Both the position numbers and the translations under genes were made by a program. The notes beneath the pieces are model-generated. The model saw only the letters and a list, made by a program, of their open reading frames with translations. It was not told the origin of the DNA and did not search any database. Source: Chitinophaga sp. CF118 (GTDB lineage: Bacteria > Bacteroidota > Bacteroidia > Chitinophagales > Chitinophagaceae). Taken from it: 64,000 nucleotides of DNA. This document shows, piece after piece, positions 38,372 through 46,483 of the stretch; position 1 is the first letter of the stretch, and each line of letters begins with the position of its first letter. The stretch is taken from the NCBI RefSeq assembly GCF_900112615.1, contig NZ_FOMK01000001.1:992001-1056000 (forward strand), in the 5' to 3' direction.

Positions 38372-39841
38372 ATGAAAAACAACATTTTTATTCTGTTAAT
38401 TTGTTTGCTGGCAGTTTTGGCCAGTTGTTCAAAGAAAGAAGCGACTTTACAAAAAGGCCAACTGCTTTCCAATTCTGTTGCCGTGGCCGGCACCCCTACT
38501 GTAAATACGAATAGTTTCCGGGGCATAAACTGGGCAGACCCTAACGGAAACGAGGCACCCTCACGAGTAGTCACCCCCAGTGGTTTGTCATCTACAATAT
38601 CAGCAACAAATGCGGCTATTGTTGGGAAGCGGATTTCTGATTCTTTAAAGGCAAGTGGTGGTACAACAATTCGAATGCCAATCACCCCTTTGACTGCCAG
38701 CAACTCCACTTATTGGCCGGTATATCAGTCGGCTATTAATGCAATTGTAGCGAACGGATGCAATGTGATTCTTTGTTATTGGCCTGATGGCGTTCATCAC
38801 GTGCCTGACTCTACGCAATGGTACACAATGTGGAAGCAGGTAGATTCTGTTTATAAAAACAATGGATCTGTATATTATGAACCCATCAACGAACCCGTAG
38901 ATTATTCAGGTACTGATTTATGTAATCTGTATGCCAATTTTCTAAATACGCTTCATCCTGTTTCCTGGAAATGTATTTTAGATGGTACCGGATATGCCGG
39001 AGAAGTAATCACAGTAGGAAATGATAGCCGGTTAAGCAGCCATTATCTTGGTGTTCATTGTTATTGGTGGTTTTATGGATCATATAATGTATGGTCAAGT
39101 TACTATAATATAGTATCAGGTAAAGTGGGTTCATATGCAGCAAGAACTGTTGTTACGGAAATCGGTGTTGAAACATATCGTACTGTTAGTTTCTGGTGGC
39201 AATGGGATACAGGAGTATATGAAGATCAGGCATTCTTAACAGGAGCTTTAGCCTATTCAAAAGACAATCAGATGGGGACCATTGCCTGGTCGGGCGTAAA
39301 TGATATTGACACATATCGCTGGTATGTATCAAACACTAATCTTGTGGAAGTTAACCCGGGTTGCGCTAACATGTTCAGATGGGCATGGGGGCTTAGTACA
39401 GCACCAAAATGGCAGGGGCCAATTGCAGATGGAAGAATTAAGCTAAAGAACCGGGCCAGCGGTCTTATGCTTGATAACCTGGGCAGTACAACAGATGGTG
39501 CAACTGTAGCTCAATGGCAGGATGGTACAAGCGCCAATCAGCAATGGAATCTGAGCTATACAGCCGGCTATTATACATTAAGTTGTGCTACCGGAAAAAA
39601 CTGCCTTGACGTAGGCAGCAATACTACCGATGGCTCTGTTGTTCAACAGAAGGCCTTAAGCTTTAGTAACACCAGCCAGCGTTGGACACTTGTTTCTGCG
39701 GGAGGAGGCTATTATAAAGTAGTTAATCTTGCTACCGGTAAATGCCTTGATACGGGCGGTCAAACCACTAATGGTTCGTCTATGCAACAATGGTATAGTG
39801 GTTCGAGTTATAACCAGCAGTGGACAATAGTTCAGCTATAA
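38372..39841 (+). CDS. GH5-type surface lipoprotein with ricin-like (CBM13) lectin domain
   Basis: 489 residues; lipobox LAVLASC (Cys19), so likely anchored at the cell surface. GH5-like barrel about 45-345: FRGINWADP, acid/base Glu174 in YEPINEP, nucleophile Glu263 in VTEIGVET, and IAWSGVNDIDTY. A ricin-type beta-trefoil (about 350-489) carries three QxW repeats (QQWNL, QRWTL, QQWTI), a sugar-binding fold. It should cut the polymer recognised by the preceding SusC/SusD pair; the GH5 form suggests beta-mannan or beta-glucan, but the sequence does not decide. Last gene of the locus. Confidence 0.88.
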   Translation: MKNNIFILLICLLAVLASCSKKEATLQKGQLLSNSVAVAGTPTVNTNSFRGINWADPNGNEAPSRVVTPSGLSSTISATNAAIVGKRISDSLKASGGTTIRMPITPLTASNSTYWPVYQSAINAIVANGCNVILCYWPDGVHHVPDSTQWYTMWKQVDSVYKNNGSVYYEPINEPVDYSGTDLCNLYANFLNTLHPVSWKCILDGTGYAGEVITVGNDSRLSSHYLGVHCYWWFYGSYNVWSSYYNIVSGKVGSYAARTVVTEIGVETYRTVSFWWQWDTGVYEDQAFLTGALAYSKDNQMGTIAWSGVNDIDTYRWYVSNTNLVEVNPGCANMFRWAWGLSTAPKWQGPIADGRIKLKNRASGLMLDNLGSTTDGATVAQWQDGTSANQQWNLSYTAGYYTLSCATGKNCLDVGSNTTDGSVVQQKALSFSNTSQRWTLVSAGGGYYKVVNLATGKCLDTGGQTTNGSSMQQWYSGSSYNQQWTIVQL

Positions 39842-39866
39842 TATATAACAAGGATAATCCTGATTG

Positions 39867-39905
39867 CCAACAACCTCTTGTTTCAACAAGGGGTTGTTGG
39901 TTTAG
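39867..39905 (+). terminator. Terminator after the GH5-CBM13 gene
   Basis: 16-bp stem (39867-39882 with 39885-39900, one G-T pair) with a very short loop; TTTAG follows. Confidence 0.75.
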
Positions 39906-40001
39906 TCCTCAAGAGCTATAAGCATTTTTTGTTTTTAAAAGTTTAACCCAGGTCTGATAACCCACTTTGTTAAGGTGATCACCCAAATATTATGGATAGG
40001 G

Positions 40002-40589
40002 TTACATTTGAATGGACATGCAATCTGCACGTTCGGCCCAGATGCTACCGGGATATTCCAGCATTAACTTTTCCCAATAAGGATATAGACTGTCTGGCGC
40101 TCTTTGCTGCAGGAAAAAGGCAGCAACTCCACACCAATACAGTGCTTCCTGAATAATTGTATCTTTAGAAGATGAAATACAAAGCCCCTCCAGTAAATTC
40201 AAAGCTTCTCTGCTTTTTGACTTAAACAATAAAGCCATAGTCCTCCCCAGATCCATTTCATCAATAAAATGATCAGGAGATAAATAGCCTGTTACTTTTC
40301 TAATTTCTGTTCCATCATTGGCATACACCATGAAGCAAGGTGTCCATAAAACAGTGGATGAATGAAAAGTACCACGCGGAACCTTGTTTTTCGCCATTAC
40401 ATTGAATTTTATGAAAATAAATGTAGTCTCAATGTAACTGAGCACTTTAGTATCCTGATAGGTTGAAATGTCCATCTTCCTACAACCCTTACAGCCTGGG
40501 GCCCAAAAGTCAATCAATAAGGGTAGTTGCTTTTGCCTGGCTATAGCAAATGCCTCGGAAATGTTTTCTTCAGTGAAATAATTCTTCAT
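40002..40589 (-). CDS. Thioredoxin-fold protein with helical C-terminal extension
   Basis: 195 residues. The N-terminal half (about 5-110) is a thioredoxin-like domain with active-site CKGC (Cys33, Cys36) in LLIDFWAPGCKGCRKM and a late conserved Pro in LWTPCFMVYAND. The C-terminal half (about 115-195) is helical, TPR-like (REALNLLEGL, EALYWCGVAAFFLQ). No signal peptide, so cytoplasmic. Likely a thiol-disulfide oxidoreductase; partner unknown. A perfect CRP-type palindrome lies 55 bases upstream of its start, so it may respond to a Crp/Fnr-type regulator. Confidence 0.82.
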   Translation of the reverse strand: MKNYFTEENISEAFAIARQKQLPLLIDFWAPGCKGCRKMDISTYQDTKVLSYIETTFIFIKFNVMAKNKVPRGTFHSSTVLWTPCFMVYANDGTEIRKVTGYLSPDHFIDEMDLGRTMALLFKSKSREALNLLEGLCISSSKDTIIQEALYWCGVAAFFLQQRAPDSLYPYWEKLMLEYPGSIWAERADCMSIQM

Positions 40590-41092
40590 AGAACTCAGCT
40601 TTAAAGTGTTTTACAAAAGTCTGAATTCAGGAAAAGAAGTTCCTGTGACGATCGTCACAAAATGGGATTACTGAAAATAATCGCACCATTTTTAACGGGG
40701 ATGCTCCGGTCAGCATAAGTCACTATGGCTACTCCTTCCGGGCAACAGTGGAATTTTATAATAAGCCCCGCCGCCAAAGTCATCGTATGCGAATCAAATC
40801 AATGATTATGCTAAACCAATAATATGTACAGGTATTACCTCAAAAATGCTCCTGATAAGTTCATTGTTGGAAGCATTATCGAGATATATGAAATATAAGT
40901 AATTTTTATTATTCTCAAAAATACAGGATTATCTCCTTTTAATTTCCAATATTATAGTATAAATTATATATTTGTAAAGTATCTGTGAATATTACTTGTA
41001 CTGATTGATGTCTAAATATCATGAAAGTAACTGGTACTACCGGTTAAGTGTTTTATAGTTTTAACAGTATTCATATCCCCTATAATTCCTGC
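40590..41092. other. Intergenic region between divergent genes
   Basis: 503 bases. Contains the palindrome at 40644-40659; no gene seen. The right half (40850-41050) is very AT-rich and should hold the promoter of the 41093 operon. Confidence 0.5.
40644..40659. promoter_or_regulatory. Perfect CRP-type operator TGTGACGATCGTCACA
   Basis: 16-base perfect palindrome matching TGTGA-N6-TCACA exactly. Located 55 bases upstream of the thioredoxin-like gene and 434 upstream of the divergent operon. A Crp-like regulator is encoded at 9672 in this window but the link is only a guess. Confidence 0.65.
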
Positions 41093-42832
41093 ATGGCATT
41101 TAAAGATAAATTACCTGTCAGCTATTTACTTTTTACGACCCGCGGAAGGATCAATCGCCTGACTTATTGGATGGCTTCTCTTTTTATCTGGAGCAGCTTT
41201 TATGTGTTATTTAACGCGTTGAATATTGCTTTCTCTTTTACTGCCACCTTCATCATTTATCCCATTTTGTTCTGGGCGCTTTTTGCAACGGCTGTCAAAA
41301 GACTGCACGATACGAATAAACGCGGGCTATGGTTGGTTTCCTTGCTGATTCCCGTAGCGGGCCCGTTATGGCTGATCTATTTATTGGGCTTCCGAAAGGG
41401 AAATCCGGATCACAATAATTTTGGTAGCGTTCCTGGTACAGCTGCAGATTATTATAAGAACGATGCCGGTACAGTGATCCCACATTTGAAAACAGATGAA
41501 AGACTGATCAACGATATAACGCAACTCAATCCAGTGCTGGTAGCCAGGATAGAAGTACCGCAAACAGTGGAGGAATTACAGAAGATCGTCCAACAGGCAG
41601 ACAGGCCCCTGTCATTAGGAGGCGGGCGATTCAGCATGGGAAGGCAAACGGCCAGCCCGCAAAGTATTCACATTGATATGCGCGCGCTGAACCAGGTACT
41701 CGATTTCTCTGCATCACACAAAACGATCAAAGTGCAGGCAGGCATCCGCTGGTGCGATATTCAACATTTTATAGATCCTCATGGTTTAAGCATCAAGATC
41801 ATGCAGACCTACGCTAATTTTACTGTAGGCGGGGCACTTAGCGTAAACTGTCATGGCCGTTACGTTGGTCTGGGCCCACTGATACTGTCGGTTAGATCAT
41901 TGGATGTGATGTTAGCCAATAGTGAAATGATACATGTGTCGCCCACCGAAAGGCCAGAAATTTTTTATGCCTGTGTGGGATGCTACAATGCCATCGCCAT
42001 CATTGTGAATGTAACGCTGGACCTTGATGATAACGTAATCGTGGAGCGGCAACAGGTGAAAATGAAAGGAAAGGACTATAAGCAATATTTCTTCGAAAAG
42101 GTGAGGGAAAATAAGGAAGTTATTTTTCATAATGGCGATATTTATCCGCCATTGTATAAAAATATCAGAGCGGTAAGTTGGGTGAAGACTCTCGAAAAAC
42201 CAACGGAAAAAACAAAATTGATGCCGCTGGCCGCTGCCTACCCGCTGGAACGCTATTTTCTAGGGGCCTTCAGTAAAAACCGCTTTGGAAAATGGAGACG
42301 CGAATTCCTGATTGATCCACTGTTGTTCCGATTTAAAAAGAGACACTACCGTAACTATGAGGCGGGCTACGATGTGTTAGAACTGGAACCGTCCTCCAGG
42401 GAACAAAGCACATATGTGTTACAGGAATATTTTGTACCGGTGCAACAGTTCGATGCATTCCTGGCCCTGATGTCGGAGATATTTATTCGCCATCAGGTGA
42501 ACGTGATCAATGTATCCGTCCGCCATGCAAAGGCAGACAGCGGATCGCTACTGGCATGGGCAAACGAAGAAGTATTTGCATTCGTTGTTTACTACAAACA
42601 AAAGACGGATGGAATAGAAAAGGGTCGTGTGGCTGTTTGGACGCGGGAGCTGATCGATGCGGCACTTTCCCTCCAGGGCTCTTACTACCTGCCTTATCAA
42701 CCACATGCCACCATCGAGCAACTACATAAGGCCTATCCAAAAGCGAAGGAGTTGTTTGCGCTTAAACAGCAGCTGGACCCTTCGGGAAAATTTCGCAATG
42801 TAATCTGGGACACTTACAATAAAATAGGATAA
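41093..42832 (+). CDS. DUF805 membrane domain fused to an FAD-dependent oxidoreductase
   Basis: 579 residues from the ATG at 41093 (a GTG at 41048 is unlikely). Residues about 1-115 are a complete DUF805 domain: GRINRLTYWMASLFIW, VKRLHDTNKRGLWLVSLLIP and GFRKGNPDHNNFG, with three or four membrane helices. Residues about 140-330 are a PCMH-type FAD-binding domain: PLSLGGGRFSMGRQ, LDFSASHKTIKVQAGIRW, YANFTVGGALSVNCHGRYVG. The C-terminal substrate domain (about 330-579) ends PSGKFRNVIWDTYNK, as in sugar-lactone/alditol oxidases. DUF805 is normally a stand-alone protein, so this is an unusual fusion that would place the oxidase at the inner membrane. First gene of a tight three-gene operon. Confidence 0.88.
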   Translation: MAFKDKLPVSYLLFTTRGRINRLTYWMASLFIWSSFYVLFNALNIAFSFTATFIIYPILFWALFATAVKRLHDTNKRGLWLVSLLIPVAGPLWLIYLLGFRKGNPDHNNFGSVPGTAADYYKNDAGTVIPHLKTDERLINDITQLNPVLVARIEVPQTVEELQKIVQQADRPLSLGGGRFSMGRQTASPQSIHIDMRALNQVLDFSASHKTIKVQAGIRWCDIQHFIDPHGLSIKIMQTYANFTVGGALSVNCHGRYVGLGPLILSVRSLDVMLANSEMIHVSPTERPEIFYACVGCYNAIAIIVNVTLDLDDNVIVERQQVKMKGKDYKQYFFEKVRENKEVIFHNGDIYPPLYKNIRAVSWVKTLEKPTEKTKLMPLAAAYPLERYFLGAFSKNRFGKWRREFLIDPLLFRFKKRHYRNYEAGYDVLELEPSSREQSTYVLQEYFVPVQQFDAFLALMSEIFIRHQVNVINVSVRHAKADSGSLLAWANEEVFAFVVYYKQKTDGIEKGRVAVWTRELIDAALSLQGSYYLPYQPHATIEQLHKAYPKAKELFALKQQLDPSGKFRNVIWDTYNKIG

Positions 42833-42834
42833 AT

Positions 42835-43683
42835 ATGCAATCGGAGTTTAAAGCAGTATTTTCAGACACCAAATGGAGTGATGATTTCTATCGCTTCCTG
42901 CAGGTGATCTTTCATTTATATCCGGAAGATAAATTCCACCACTTGCTGGCCACTACAGCAAAGGAAAAATCGACGGACGAAATGATCTATAAAGCCGTGC
43001 AACAGCAGTTACCTTCCATAAAGCCATTTCTTTCCGAATTCACTTACGCATTGCCTGCGCTGAAAAAGCAAAAAAAAGAAATGGCCAGACAGGTATTGCA
43101 ACTGTTAGGTGATCGGAAACAGGTGAAAGGTTATCTTGAAATCGGATCTACAGGCCGTTATATCAGTGAATTGCGCAAGCATGTCGCTGTTTCAGGAGAT
43201 ATATTTTTAACCAATGATATTGCACCAGACAATTCTCCGGGCGAAATCTTTGAACGTGGGCAGATCCGCAAATTGGGCAAGTTCATTCCGCTGGATTATA
43301 CTCCCATCAAAGCAACTGATATCCCGGATGAAAGCCTGGATCTGGTTACCTGTCATATTGGTTTGCATCATTGTCCCCATAACTTGCTGGACGACTATAT
43401 ACATTCTATACATCGCGTTTTGAGGAGAGGTGGTTTGTTCATTATTCGCGATCATGATGTGAAGACGCCGGAAATGGCCACCTTCGTTTCATTGGTACAT
43501 ACAGTATTTAACCTGGGGTTGAAAGTGGACTGGGAAAAGGACAACAGCGAATTCAAATCATTTAAAACCATTGATGAATGGAGTCAGATCATTTCGCTCA
43601 AAGGATTTAAAGATCTTGGCGAAAGAATATTACAGGATAAAGATCCCTCTGATAATACACTGGTATCATTCATCAAGCTGTAA
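42835..43683 (+). CDS. Class I SAM-dependent methyltransferase
   Basis: 282 residues. After a helical N-terminal part (1-95) comes a methyltransferase fold: motif I VKGYLEIGSTGRYISEL, acidic motif II near IFLTNDIAPDN, motif IV ESLDLVTCHIGLHHCP, motif V/VI VLRRGGLFIIRDHDV. Starts two bases after the stop of the oxidoreductase, so the two are translationally linked. The substrate is unknown; given the partner, a small oxidised metabolite, lipid or quinone-like compound is possible. Confidence 0.88.
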   Translation: MQSEFKAVFSDTKWSDDFYRFLQVIFHLYPEDKFHHLLATTAKEKSTDEMIYKAVQQQLPSIKPFLSEFTYALPALKKQKKEMARQVLQLLGDRKQVKGYLEIGSTGRYISELRKHVAVSGDIFLTNDIAPDNSPGEIFERGQIRKLGKFIPLDYTPIKATDIPDESLDLVTCHIGLHHCPHNLLDDYIHSIHRVLRRGGLFIIRDHDVKTPEMATFVSLVHTVFNLGLKVDWEKDNSEFKSFKTIDEWSQIISLKGFKDLGERILQDKDPSDNTLVSFIKL

Positions 43684-43685
43684 TT

Positions 43686-44720
43686 ATGAAACGTTTGTAC
43701 ATGCTCACTCTTTGTTCCCTGGGATTATCTATGATTACCTTCTTTTTTAAAAACAGACAGCCGTCCACCATACCGGCCAGCAAAGACCCGGTGATCCCGA
43801 AAACGTGGCTGGAAACCACGAAGAACCCGGTAACACCAGCCAAAGATATAAGGCCGGCGGATCAGACATTCCTGACCTTTCCGGAATGGTTTCTGGTATT
43901 CAGCCCGGAAGAACAAGCCAATTATTTTAAACAACATACCGCCACTTCTTTTCCTTATATGAAGCATACGGCGCAAATATGGAAAAGCTATCGTATCGTA
44001 AATCAGCAGATCAAAGGGAATTTTCCGACCAACTGGGGATATCATTTCATGATTTGGGTAATCGGTGTAAGCACTACCGTAGAATATACTTTAAAGTCAT
44101 GCTACGAAACTATCGTCGGCAGGCTAACGGATACAAAGCTGGCAATCACGGAGGAAGATCAGTTCAATGCACGATTTACTCAGGACTACGTCGATTTCAT
44201 TAAGGATCGTCCCTGGTACGAATTTGATTTCAAAAGCCGTTTGAAAGATCTGTGGAAAAATACTTCCTTTTCCGGTCCGCATTTTTTCCGGAAGTGGGAA
44301 CGTAAATATATATTGACTTCTGAGCTTTCGATCAAGTATGTATATGGAAAACTAATCGGTATCGGTACGAAGCAGGTATATGGCCAGGCATTGCCCACAA
44401 CTGCGGTGGTATTGGACGATGACAGCCTGCATTATTTGCCACGTTATAACAAATTTGCTCCCGCCGTCCTTGCGCTGGCCCAAAAGGGACATAGTTTCAA
44501 GGAGATTGCAGGCAACAATTCGGCTATTCTGATAACCGTGTGGGTGCCGGCAGGCAATGGAACTGGTTTTGATAACGCGATAACGTTGTTTGTGCAGCCT
44601 ATATCCTCAGCCCCATCTATGAAACGAGTTGCGATTGCTACGCCAGTTTCTTCATTGAGCGAAGTGCTGTTACAATTAGAGAAAGAGCATATACAGGTAG
44701 AGCATGTGTTTGATTTTTGA
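43686..44720 (+). CDS. Hypothetical membrane-anchored protein of the oxidoreductase-methyltransferase operon
   Basis: 344 residues. An N-terminal membrane segment (about 5-20; MLTLCSLGLSMITFFF) acts as signal anchor. The rest is probably periplasmic, with conserved-looking stretches such as FLTFPEWFLVFSPEEQANYF, WGYHFMIWVIGVSTTVEY (a second possible membrane helix about 115-135), and FFRKWERKYILTSELSIKYVYG. No family recognised by eye. It starts two bases after the methyltransferase stop, the third gene of one operon, so its role should be linked to theirs. Confidence 0.8.
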   Translation: MKRLYMLTLCSLGLSMITFFFKNRQPSTIPASKDPVIPKTWLETTKNPVTPAKDIRPADQTFLTFPEWFLVFSPEEQANYFKQHTATSFPYMKHTAQIWKSYRIVNQQIKGNFPTNWGYHFMIWVIGVSTTVEYTLKSCYETIVGRLTDTKLAITEEDQFNARFTQDYVDFIKDRPWYEFDFKSRLKDLWKNTSFSGPHFFRKWERKYILTSELSIKYVYGKLIGIGTKQVYGQALPTTAVVLDDDSLHYLPRYNKFAPAVLALAQKGHSFKEIAGNNSAILITVWVPAGNGTGFDNAITLFVQPISSAPSMKRVAIATPVSSLSEVLLQLEKEHIQVEHVFDF

Positions 44721-44779
44721 TGGTAGTTGTTCCATTCTAATTTGTCCTGTTTTTTAAATTCATTCCCGATAATTTAAAA

Positions 44780-45265
44780 ATGTCTATGCTTAAATATATC
44801 CTTCTTGCAGCATTGATATTATTTGTATTAATAATAGGGGTCTTTTATATAGCACTGGCGCCTACTATCCGGAACCAGTCCGGCATACCGGCATTCAAAC
44901 AATGGATAGGCAAACCGCTTATCTTACAGCACCCAGGACTGGTTTACATTCATCCGAAGGGTAATTACAGTTTCTATCCACAGGTCTTAACAGAGCGGCG
45001 GAATGGCGGTTACCAGCTTGCCTATGAGTTGCCTGCCGGTACCGTTATTACCATCAGATCGTTCAAAACCTATAAGAATAATGCGGGTTCCGGCTCGACG
45101 AGTTTATATGCCTTAGGTGATTTCTTAACAACAGATGGCAAGAAAGTACCTTTTGAGTACGACTGGACTTACCGTAAATCTATCTTTGGAGACATAGACA
45201 TGGAGAAGTTACCGCCAGCCATCTGGCAAAAAACAGGGGAAACACAGGTTGATAATGATTTTTAA
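44780..45265 (+). CDS. Hypothetical single-pass membrane protein
   Basis: 161 residues. A strong membrane helix at about 5-28 (YILLAALILFVLIIGVFYIAL) is followed by a soluble beta-rich domain (RNGGYQLAYELPAGTVITIRSF; FEYDWTYRKSIFGDIDMEKLPPA). Likely exposed to the periplasm. Stands 59 bases after the three-gene operon on the same strand and may belong to it. Function unknown. Confidence 0.65.
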   Translation: MSMLKYILLAALILFVLIIGVFYIALAPTIRNQSGIPAFKQWIGKPLILQHPGLVYIHPKGNYSFYPQVLTERRNGGYQLAYELPAGTVITIRSFKTYKNNAGSGSTSLYALGDFLTTDGKKVPFEYDWTYRKSIFGDIDMEKLPPAIWQKTGETQVDNDF

Positions 45266-45315
45266 GCAAGGTCTGCCAGGAATATGGGACATTCAATAAA
45301 AGGCTTCACACCTTA

Positions 45316-46218
45316 TCAATTTCCCATCACTAATTTGATATTAAATAATCTGCTTTCACCTTGATCATTGTCAGCAATCAGATGAAGTATTAATTCATTT
45401 CCACTGGCAGACTCGATGCAAACTCCTTCTATTTTTTCACTTTTAAAGTCTGCATCAACATCAGAGAGGTTAATCAATCCGTCCAGCACAATATCAGACC
45501 GTTGTAATTTTTGATTAATACCATTTACCCATCCAATGTAGCTATCTCCAATAACACCATCATCGTAAGCGTTATTAGTAGCCTCACTGGATAATGTAAA
45601 TAATAGGATATCCTTTGATTCTACATAACACAACTCTGAAATTCCTGGTACTTCTTTGATACCGAAAGGCATTGCAACTTGCAATACAGAAAGTGCAGCT
45701 TCGTTTTGCCGGATCCAAAAGTCTTTTTCCGTTATAACAAGATGGTTCTCCCGATTAGCACTATTCCCACGGTTACTTAAAATAAGATGATCTCCAATCA
45801 ATGTTGCTCCTTCGATATTTATTTCCGGAATCCCTTTCATCTTTACCCTCTTTATAAACTCTGCATTGGAAAATGCCTGCGGTTCCGGAAGACTAACATC
45901 AGATGCTGGAAGAGGAATCAGTATTCCTTTTTCTCTTTCTTTTCCTGATGCTGAGCCCAAAATGAGTAAATGAATCTTATCATTGACATTTACTAATACA
46001 GCGGTTTCAAAGTCAGCTTTTTCAGCTTTGGGAATCCTTTTCCCTGAATAATCAAAAAGCTTTAGTGAATCAATTTCCTGGTAATCGGTATTAAGTACCA
46101 ACATATTTTTAGCATCATCTCCAATTAAATATAATTTCCCATTATAGTAATTAATAGCAGAGCCGGAGGGGAACTTATTTAGCAGTAGCGATTTTAATAA
46201 TACAATTTTTGCTATCAA
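45316..46218 (-). CDS. Beta-propeller-like hypothetical protein
   Basis: 300 residues from a TTG at 46218; the frame closes three codons further upstream and no ATG exists near, so TTG is the likely start. Repeated strand-turn units (YYNGKLYLIGDDAKNMLVL; DKIHLLILGSASGKER; EINIEGATLIGDHLILSN; EKIEGVCIE) resemble a propeller of the kind found in secreted or cytoplasmic DUF-type proteins of Bacteroidota. No signal peptide. A good -33/-7 promoter lies upstream (46281-46310). Function unknown. Confidence 0.7.
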   Translation of the reverse strand: MIAKIVLLKSLLLNKFPSGSAINYYNGKLYLIGDDAKNMLVLNTDYQEIDSLKLFDYSGKRIPKAEKADFETAVLVNVNDKIHLLILGSASGKEREKGILIPLPASDVSLPEPQAFSNAEFIKRVKMKGIPEINIEGATLIGDHLILSNRGNSANRENHLVITEKDFWIRQNEAALSVLQVAMPFGIKEVPGISELCYVESKDILLFTLSSEATNNAYDDGVIGDSYIGWVNGINQKLQRSDIVLDGLINLSDVDADFKSEKIEGVCIESASGNELILHLIADNDQGESRLFNIKLVMGN

Positions 46219-46280
46219 TGTTGGTAATTATTCAGGTTATTTACTGTAGAAAAAAAATTGAAACAGGAGTACGAATTTAG

Positions 46281-46310
46281 CAAAATTATACATAGCGGAT
46301 CCAATAACAA
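46281..46310 (-). promoter_or_regulatory. Bacteroidota housekeeping promoter for the beta-propeller gene
   Basis: On the minus strand, TTG followed after 19 bases by TAATTTTG. Expected start near 46274, about 55 bases before the start codon. Confidence 0.6.
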
Positions 46311-46444
46311 CTCACATTGGGTACAATTTATTTATTAAATCGGACATACAAAATTTGTCCGGAAATGGACTTTACCTGTCCATAATTGAACAATTAAATA
46401 CCAATTCCACCGGGCTTTTAGCGGGAAAAAGGACTTTCTGAACA

Positions 46445-46460
46445 TGGCATGAGTATTGAG
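46445..46460 (+). promoter_or_regulatory. Sigma-54-like element TGGCAT-GAGTA-TTGAG
   Basis: The -24 box equals that at 19895 and the spacing is right, but the -12 box reads TTGAG where TTGCA is expected. It would start transcription about 14 bases before the permease ATG. Weaker than the 19895 site. Confidence 0.33.
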
Positions 46461-46483
46461 CCTTAACCGAAACTCCAGTCGCT

